This document shows positions 59,787 to 64,000 of a stretch of 64,000 bases of DNA, in pieces (position 1 is the first letter of the stretch; each line of letters starts with the position of its first letter). The stretch is from Methanoculleus sp. (GTDB lineage Archaea; Halobacteriota; Methanomicrobia; Methanomicrobiales; Methanoculleaceae), in assembly GCF_030019085.1 (NCBI RefSeq), contig NZ_JASEFJ010000005.1:49600-113599 (forward strand), read 5' to 3'. Below the pieces are notes generated by a model, which was not told where the DNA came from, made no database searches, and was given only the letters and a program-made list of their open reading frames with translations. A program made the position numbers and the translations under genes.

Positions 59787-60119
59787 GGTGGGAGTCGTTT
59801 TTAGACTGGATGATCTGATCCAGGGAACCGATTTGTAGACGACAGCTGACCTGTCGTGTGAGGCTACTGCGTCTCGAAGCAGCCGTCTCGCTCAATAATG
59901 AGTCTCCTCTCAGTTCTGGTTAGAAGGGATGTTTGCGCAAGATCAGTGAGACGGAGAAAAGGATGCTGCATTCATAATCTCGCCAGGGAGCAACCCCTCT
60001 AGAAGTCTTTACTCCGCGCAATCCGCTCAAATCCGAAATACTGTGGGAACAAGCCGGATTCATCCGCCCCTATAACAATCTTTATAGTTAGGTATACACA
60101 AACTAACTAAACATCTGAT
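59787..60119. other. 333-bp intergenic region with hairpin
   Basis: No gene seen. A perfect 7-bp stem with 5-nt loop, ACGACAG-CTGAC-CTGTCGT (59839-59857), lies about 50 bp after the preceding stop and may act in 3' end formation. The right end holds the MarR promoter and operator described separately. Confidence 0.5.
60081..60110. promoter_or_regulatory. MarR-gene promoter with inverted-repeat operator
   Basis: TAGTTAG (60085-60091) and its exact complement CTAACTA (60103-60109) are separated by 11 bases, a spacing of about two helical turns centre to centre that suits a MarR dimer. The left arm overlaps a TTTATAG TATA-like box 35 bp upstream of the MarR ATG, so binding would block TBP: autorepression is the likely role. 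Confidence 0.65.
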
Positions 60120-60539
60120 ATGTCAGCAGGAACGGACAGTCTGTTTGAGGTGCTTGAACGCCTCTTCGCCATCAGGGATGAATGTTCCTGCGAGATCCTC
60201 TCCGAGTGCGGCCTCGGCGATGTGACGGCGAAACAGATTGCTTACCTGAAAGTCATCGACGGGCACGGTGATGTGACTTTCAGCAGGCTTGCGGAGATTA
60301 CCAGAAATTCAAAGCCCACCGTCTCGGAGATGGTCGACAGGTTCGTCAGGATGGAGTGCGTATACCGGCAGAGGTCACCCGAAGACGGAAGAGTGACCTA
60401 CATCCGTCTGACCGAGAAGGGGCGGATGCTGGCGAACGCCGACCGTAACGCGCTGTATAGGTTGGTCGAGAGGATGATGCAGACGCTCGATGAGAACGAG
60501 GTGGACCTCCTGGTGGAGATCCTCAGCAAGGTTGGGTAA
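60120..60539 (+). CDS. MarR-family transcriptional regulator
   Basis: A 139-residue winged-helix protein: VTFSRLAEITRNSKPTVSEMVDRF is split by the turn of the recognition helix, and RQRSPEDGRVTYIRLTEKG forms the wing with the conserved Asp-Arg. N-terminal Cys residues (CSCEILSEC) are unusual and could sense redox (inference). 55 bp upstream of lon in the same direction. Confidence 0.9.
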   Translation: MSAGTDSLFEVLERLFAIRDECSCEILSECGLGDVTAKQIAYLKVIDGHGDVTFSRLAEITRNSKPTVSEMVDRFVRMECVYRQRSPEDGRVTYIRLTEKGRMLANADRNALYRLVERMMQTLDENEVDLLVEILSKVG

Positions 60540-60594
60540 TCAGTCGCCCTCCATGTAAAGTAATTCAGAACCAGATCATCAGGAAAAAATAATC

Positions 60595-62976
60595 ATGTAC
60601 TCACAAGAAACCAGCAAAGAGCACATTGTCATACCGCTCCCGGATATCGTGGTCTACCCGGAGACCCGGACGAAGGTCCTGGTCGGGAAAACCGTTGGGG
60701 AGGCTCTTATCAGTGCAGTAAAGAGTTATGGGTCGGCATCTGCGGTCGGGCTGACCGCAAAGAGCGACGCGGAGGCAGGGGAAAACCCGGCCGATCTGCT
60801 CTACACGATCGGGACACTCCTGTCCATCGTGCGCGTGCAGCCTGCAGACGAGGGTTACATCGTTTTTGCGCATGCAACATCCCGTGTGCGGGCCGTGACA
60901 CTCTCGGAGATCGATGGAGTGTATTACGCTTCCTGCGAGCAGCTCCCGGACATAGATGACCTGGATGAGACAGGCCGAGAAGAGATGCTTCGCGATGTCA
61001 GGGCGGCCATCCACGAGATCAGCAGCAACTTCCAGGGCTCCGAGCAGTTCACCCGCCCCGTTGACAGTATGGAGTCTGTCGACCAGATCATGGCTTTCGT
61101 CATGCCCTTTATGCCGATGGACGTTGCGACCAAGCAGTCGCTGCTTGAGACCGTGTCCGTAAGAGAGCGCTACACCGCGTTCCTCCGTTTACTGGTGGAC
61201 TTTAGCGAGCGGCTTAACCTCCGGATCGAGGTTACAAGGAAGGCTTCCGAGAATGTTGGTAAGGCGAATCGCGAGGCTTTGCTCCGGGAGCAGCTCCGCG
61301 TGATCCAGGAAGAACTCAACGAGGGCGAGGGCTCCTCCGGCGATGGGGACTATCGGGAGCGGATCGAGCGCTCGACGATGCCAGATGAGGTGCGGAAGAA
61401 GGCACTTGTCGAACTAAAAAAACTGGAGATGGGGGGGAGCCAGCACCATGAGAGCCAGGGGATAAGGAACTACCTTGACCTCCTGCTCGACCTGCCCTGG
61501 ACTGTTGAGGAGAGAAAGGAGATCGATATCGAGGAGGCTCGCCGCGTCCTGGACAGCAACCACAACGGCCTCGAGAAGGTTAAAGAGCGGATAATCCAGC
61601 ACCTGGCGGTAATGAAACTCAAAAAGGAGAAACAGGGCTCGATCCTCCTTCTGGTGGGCCCGCCAGGCACGGGCAAGACAAGCCTCGGACGGAGCATTGC
61701 GGACGCGCTGGGCCGGAAGTATGTCAGGATCAGTCTAGGTGGTATAAGGGACGAGGCTGAGATCAGGGGTCACCGGCGGACGTATGTCGGGGCGCTGCCA
61801 GGCCGGATCATCCAGGGGATGAAACGGGCCGGGACGAAAAACCCGGTTTTTGTCCTCGACGAGGTCGACAAGGTCAGTTCTTCGTACATGGGAGACCCGG
61901 CAAGCGCCCTTCTGGAGGTTCTCGACCCCGAACAGAACAACACGTTCTCAGACCACTACCTGGAGGTTCCTTACGACCTCTCGGATGTCTTCTTCATCGC
62001 GACGGCGAACACACTCTCTACCATCCCGGCACCGCTCCTCGACCGGATGGAGGTGATCGAGATCTCGGGCTACACGAAGAACGAGAAGATCGCGATTGCA
62101 AAAGACCACCTGCTGCCGGAGACGCAGGTGGAGCATGGTCTGGATGAGGACAAACTCCAGATCGATGACGGCGCCATCGAGGCGATCATCGACCGCTACA
62201 CACGGGAAGCGGGTGTGCGGGGTCTGAAGAAACAGCTGGCCAGGATTGCGCGGTTTGTATCCGCGAAGGTAGTCTCCGGGACGGTCGACCTGCCGATCGT
62301 CGTGACACCTGAGAAGTTGCCTGAGATCCTGGGAAGAGAGATCGTCCGACAGGATGCGGCAAGGAAGGAGAACCCGCCTGGCGTTGTGACAGGGCTGGCC
62401 TGGACGCCGGTCGGCGGAGAGATCCTCTTCATCGAGGGGACGTTCATGCCCGGAAAGGGGAAATTGACGCTTACCGGCCAGTTAGGGGACGTGATGAAGG
62501 AGTCTGCCCAGATCTCGCTCAGCCTGATCCGCTCAAGGCTGGCTGGCATGCCGAGCCGGTTTGACTTCTTCGCAAGCGATATCCACATCCACGTGCCGTC
62601 GGGGGCAACCCCGAAGGACGGGCCATCGGCCGGGGTGACCATCTTTACGGCGCTTGCCTCCCTCGTGACCGGCAGGGCGGTCGACCCGACGGTCGCGATG
62701 ACCGGCGAGGTTACACTCTCCGGTGCAGTGCTGCCGGTGGGCGGGATCAAGGAGAAAGTCCTCGCGGCGCACCGGGCCGGGATCAGGACAGTCATCCTGC
62801 CGCGGGAGAACGAGCGTGATCTTGAGGATGTACCCGAGGACGTCCTGCGCGAACTTACGTTCGTGACCGTGGATACCATCGATGACGTCCTGCGCGAGGC
62901 GCTCGGGATCGATCTCCCTCCAGGACAGGTTGTTACGTATCCGGAGAAGCGTTGCGTGCCTGCGCACGATCTCTGA
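60595..62976 (+). CDS. lon: ATP-dependent protease LonA (bacterial type)
   Basis: A 793-residue Lon. N-terminal LON domain (about 10-205), coiled region, AAA+ with Walker A GPPGTGKT (355-362) and Walker B PVFVLDEVDK, sensor ATANTL, then the protease domain with Ser678 (PKDGPSAGV) and Lys719 (GGIKEKVLAAH) as the dyad. No membrane helices, so this is LonA, not the membrane-bound LonB usual in archaea. It degrades damaged and regulatory proteins. A TTTTTTTT run (63010-63017) follows the stop. Confidence 0.96.
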   Translation: MYSQETSKEHIVIPLPDIVVYPETRTKVLVGKTVGEALISAVKSYGSASAVGLTAKSDAEAGENPADLLYTIGTLLSIVRVQPADEGYIVFAHATSRVRAVTLSEIDGVYYASCEQLPDIDDLDETGREEMLRDVRAAIHEISSNFQGSEQFTRPVDSMESVDQIMAFVMPFMPMDVATKQSLLETVSVRERYTAFLRLLVDFSERLNLRIEVTRKASENVGKANREALLREQLRVIQEELNEGEGSSGDGDYRERIERSTMPDEVRKKALVELKKLEMGGSQHHESQGIRNYLDLLLDLPWTVEERKEIDIEEARRVLDSNHNGLEKVKERIIQHLAVMKLKKEKQGSILLLVGPPGTGKTSLGRSIADALGRKYVRISLGGIRDEAEIRGHRRTYVGALPGRIIQGMKRAGTKNPVFVLDEVDKVSSSYMGDPASALLEVLDPEQNNTFSDHYLEVPYDLSDVFFIATANTLSTIPAPLLDRMEVIEISGYTKNEKIAIAKDHLLPETQVEHGLDEDKLQIDDGAIEAIIDRYTREAGVRGLKKQLARIARFVSAKVVSGTVDLPIVVTPEKLPEILGREIVRQDAARKENPPGVVTGLAWTPVGGEILFIEGTFMPGKGKLTLTGQLGDVMKESAQISLSLIRSRLAGMPSRFDFFASDIHIHVPSGATPKDGPSAGVTIFTALASLVTGRAVDPTVAMTGEVTLSGAVLPVGGIKEKVLAAHRAGIRTVILPRENERDLEDVPEDVLRELTFVTVDTIDDVLREALGIDLPPGQVVTYPEKRCVPAHDL

Positions 62977-63009
62977 CCGTCCTTTGCGGCCGGGGCGGGC
63001 ACAACGACA

Positions 63010-63017
63010 TTTTTTTT
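63010..63017 (+). terminator. T8 run after lon
   Basis: Eight consecutive T residues 34 bp after the lon stop, consistent with archaeal intrinsic termination. Confidence 0.5.
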
Positions 63018-63049
63018 ACGGCAACACCTGGACCCCCGCTATCCGGCGC

Positions 63050-63660
63050 AGCACGACGTCGCTCGTCATCGCCCAAGCCGGGACTGTCGATATCGACGGG
63101 GTGTGGAGAGTCGTGCACGTCGTCTACGACGAGCGAGCGGGACGTCATCCCAAAGTTCTGGCCCCTGGCGATCGAACGATGCGTGCCACCGGACAGGGCG
63201 GGGGTCTCTCCGGATGTTACCGGAAACCGGGTTGCAAGTTTCGTAAAGCGCCTGATCGACGCTATGGGGTCGGAAAGGGCCTGATGGCTGAAGGTTTGCC
63301 GGGTGTACCCGGGGTACCGACCGCGCTCTCTTCAACGTCCAGCATACGGGGCAGTTCCCGGCATCGAGGTTCCGGCCGGTCGCACCCGGGTACGCGGCCA
63401 TACCCGCCGAGGCCCGCGAGGTCTTCGGCCCCGAGATCCCCCTGCCCGGCCAACCTTCCCGAGGGCTACGTCTTCGAAGACACCGTCCGCTCTTCCGATG
63501 GCAGCGTCACGCTCATCTACGCCATCACTGCCGACGATCTCCGGGTCACAAGACTCTCGTCCTCCTGCCGCTCGGGGCGGTCGCGGGAGATATCTCGGGG
63601 GGTACCTCCTCTTCCTCGACGAGACCGTCGCCGTCTTTTCCGAAAGTGAGCGGCGGGACC
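63050..63660 (+). pseudogene. Frame-broken coding remnant
   Basis: No frame stays convincing for long, but protein-like pieces follow each other on the plus strand in changing frames: SLVIAQAGTVDIDGVWRVV (from about 63,059), then FWPLAIERCVPPDRAG and NRVASFVKRLIDAMGSERA ending at 63284, then ALFNVQHTGQFPASRFRPVA (from about 63,325), then NLPEGYVFEDTVRSSDGSV and TLIYAITADDLRV (about 63,453-63,550), then GGYLLFLDETVAVFSESE (to about 63,650). The LPEGY..E segment recalls DUF4367-like secreted proteins. At least one decayed gene, perhaps two. Confidence 0.4.
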
Positions 63661-64000
63661 CGTCCTGTGCGACAGGGGGAGACCCGGGGCCCCGCGTCCG
63701 GCCATCGGATGTCCATCCGCAGGAACCGTATATATGCAATGGAGAAGAAGACCGACGGGAAGACGATCAGCGCCGCGAAATTCCGCCAGATCCGGATTGC
63801 CACACCTTCGGGGGGCGCAGGCCCTGTTTTCGACCAACCGGGACTGTTTTCGGCTGGAAATTTTCTCCAGGGGATCCGATGATGTCTGTCACATAAAGGT
63901 ATATAGAAGGTAACAGGTCAGGACCCCCTCCATCGGTCCCTTGCTCTTACCCATCACATCACAATCCCCCTTTTCTGAAAATATGCTCGTATAACCGTTA
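63661..64000. other. Terminal intergenic stretch
   Basis: Nothing convincing is encoded. AT-rich promoter-like elements occur at about 63,730-63,738 (GTATATATG) and 63,896-63,905 (AGGTATATAG), so a gene may start beyond the window or a lost gene's promoter remains. Confidence 0.35.

Noticed and set aside
60085..60109. Inverted repeat as a transposon end or attachment site
   Set aside because: Arms are only 7 bp, there is no transposase or integrase nearby, and its position on the MarR TATA box explains it better as an operator.

Overview
The window is a chromosomal stretch of a euryarchaeal methanogen, most likely a Methanomicrobiales member close to Methanoculleus (family placement is inference from gene content, not from a search). 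Archaeal markers seen directly: SepF without bacterial fts genes, an LSm protein followed by ribosomal protein L37e, archaeal-type RibC and RibL, a dihydropteroate-synthase-like protein of the methanopterin type, TATA-box promoters and an archaeal initiator tRNA. Methanogen markers: the thiol:fumarate reductase pair TfrA/TfrB and the four-subunit pyruvate:ferredoxin oxidoreductase. The DNA is GC-rich and densely coding; most genes overlap or nearly touch their neighbours.

Layout. 1-2.7 kb: the end of an Fe3+/cobalamin-class ABC importer (binding protein cut by the window edge, permease, ATPase). 2.7-9.7 kb: YyaL/DUF255 protein, a zinc-ribbon protein, porBACD, truA and a PHP phosphoesterase. 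9.7-14.9 kb: DHPS-like protein, JAMM protease overlapping ribL, a membrane protein, a YgjP-type metallopeptidase, a MerR-like regulator and a DUF61 protein. 15.2-15.7 kb: a scar in which the N-terminal domain of a glutamine synthetase runs directly into the last ~34 codons of an MscS-type channel. 15.7-23 kb: an RNB exoribonuclease and the phosphate regulon pstS-pstCA(fused)-pstB-phoU, divergent from an AbrB-PhoU regulator. 23-30 kb: methyltransferase, tRNA(CAT), tfrAB, aspartate kinase, purM. 30-34 kb: ZPR1-like, sepF, PUA protein, LSm, L37e, purF, initiator tRNA. 34-45 kb: thioredoxin, PCD, an iron-sulfur flavoprotein with a DUF362 ferredoxin, a response regulator-histidine kinase hybrid, purE, two aminotransferases flanking ribC/ribH, a 550-residue TPR protein and RadC. 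45-50.7 kb: a Yip1/CARDB/MacB-like ABC export set, then a GerW(YtfJ)-DUF2953-small protein operon. 50.8-58.7 kb: a complete tryptophan cluster trpB2-E-G-D-C-F-B-A, followed by a NAD-kinase-like gene. 60-63 kb: a MarR regulator with a perfect inverted-repeat operator, then a bacterial-type LonA protease. The last kilobase holds only frame-broken coding remnants.

Most striking observations: (i) the GS/MscS junction at about 15,560, which reads as a deletion scar; (ii) trpF, whose catalytic Cys lies upstream of the first ATG/GTG/TTG, so translation probably starts at an ATT codon placed 5 nt after a GGAGGGG ribosome-binding site; (iii) a possible frameshift or micro-ORF at the start of trpE; (iv) a PstC-PstA fusion; (v) the archaeal copy of the Bacillus sporulation gene pair ytfJ/ytfI with a third small gene that looks like a reduced GerW; (vi) the MarR operator over its own TATA box ahead of lon. 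I did not find CRISPR arrays, insertion sequences or prophage. I cannot point to a clearly new multi-gene defence or metabolic system; the GerW-DUF2953 operon is the best candidate for unexplained biology.
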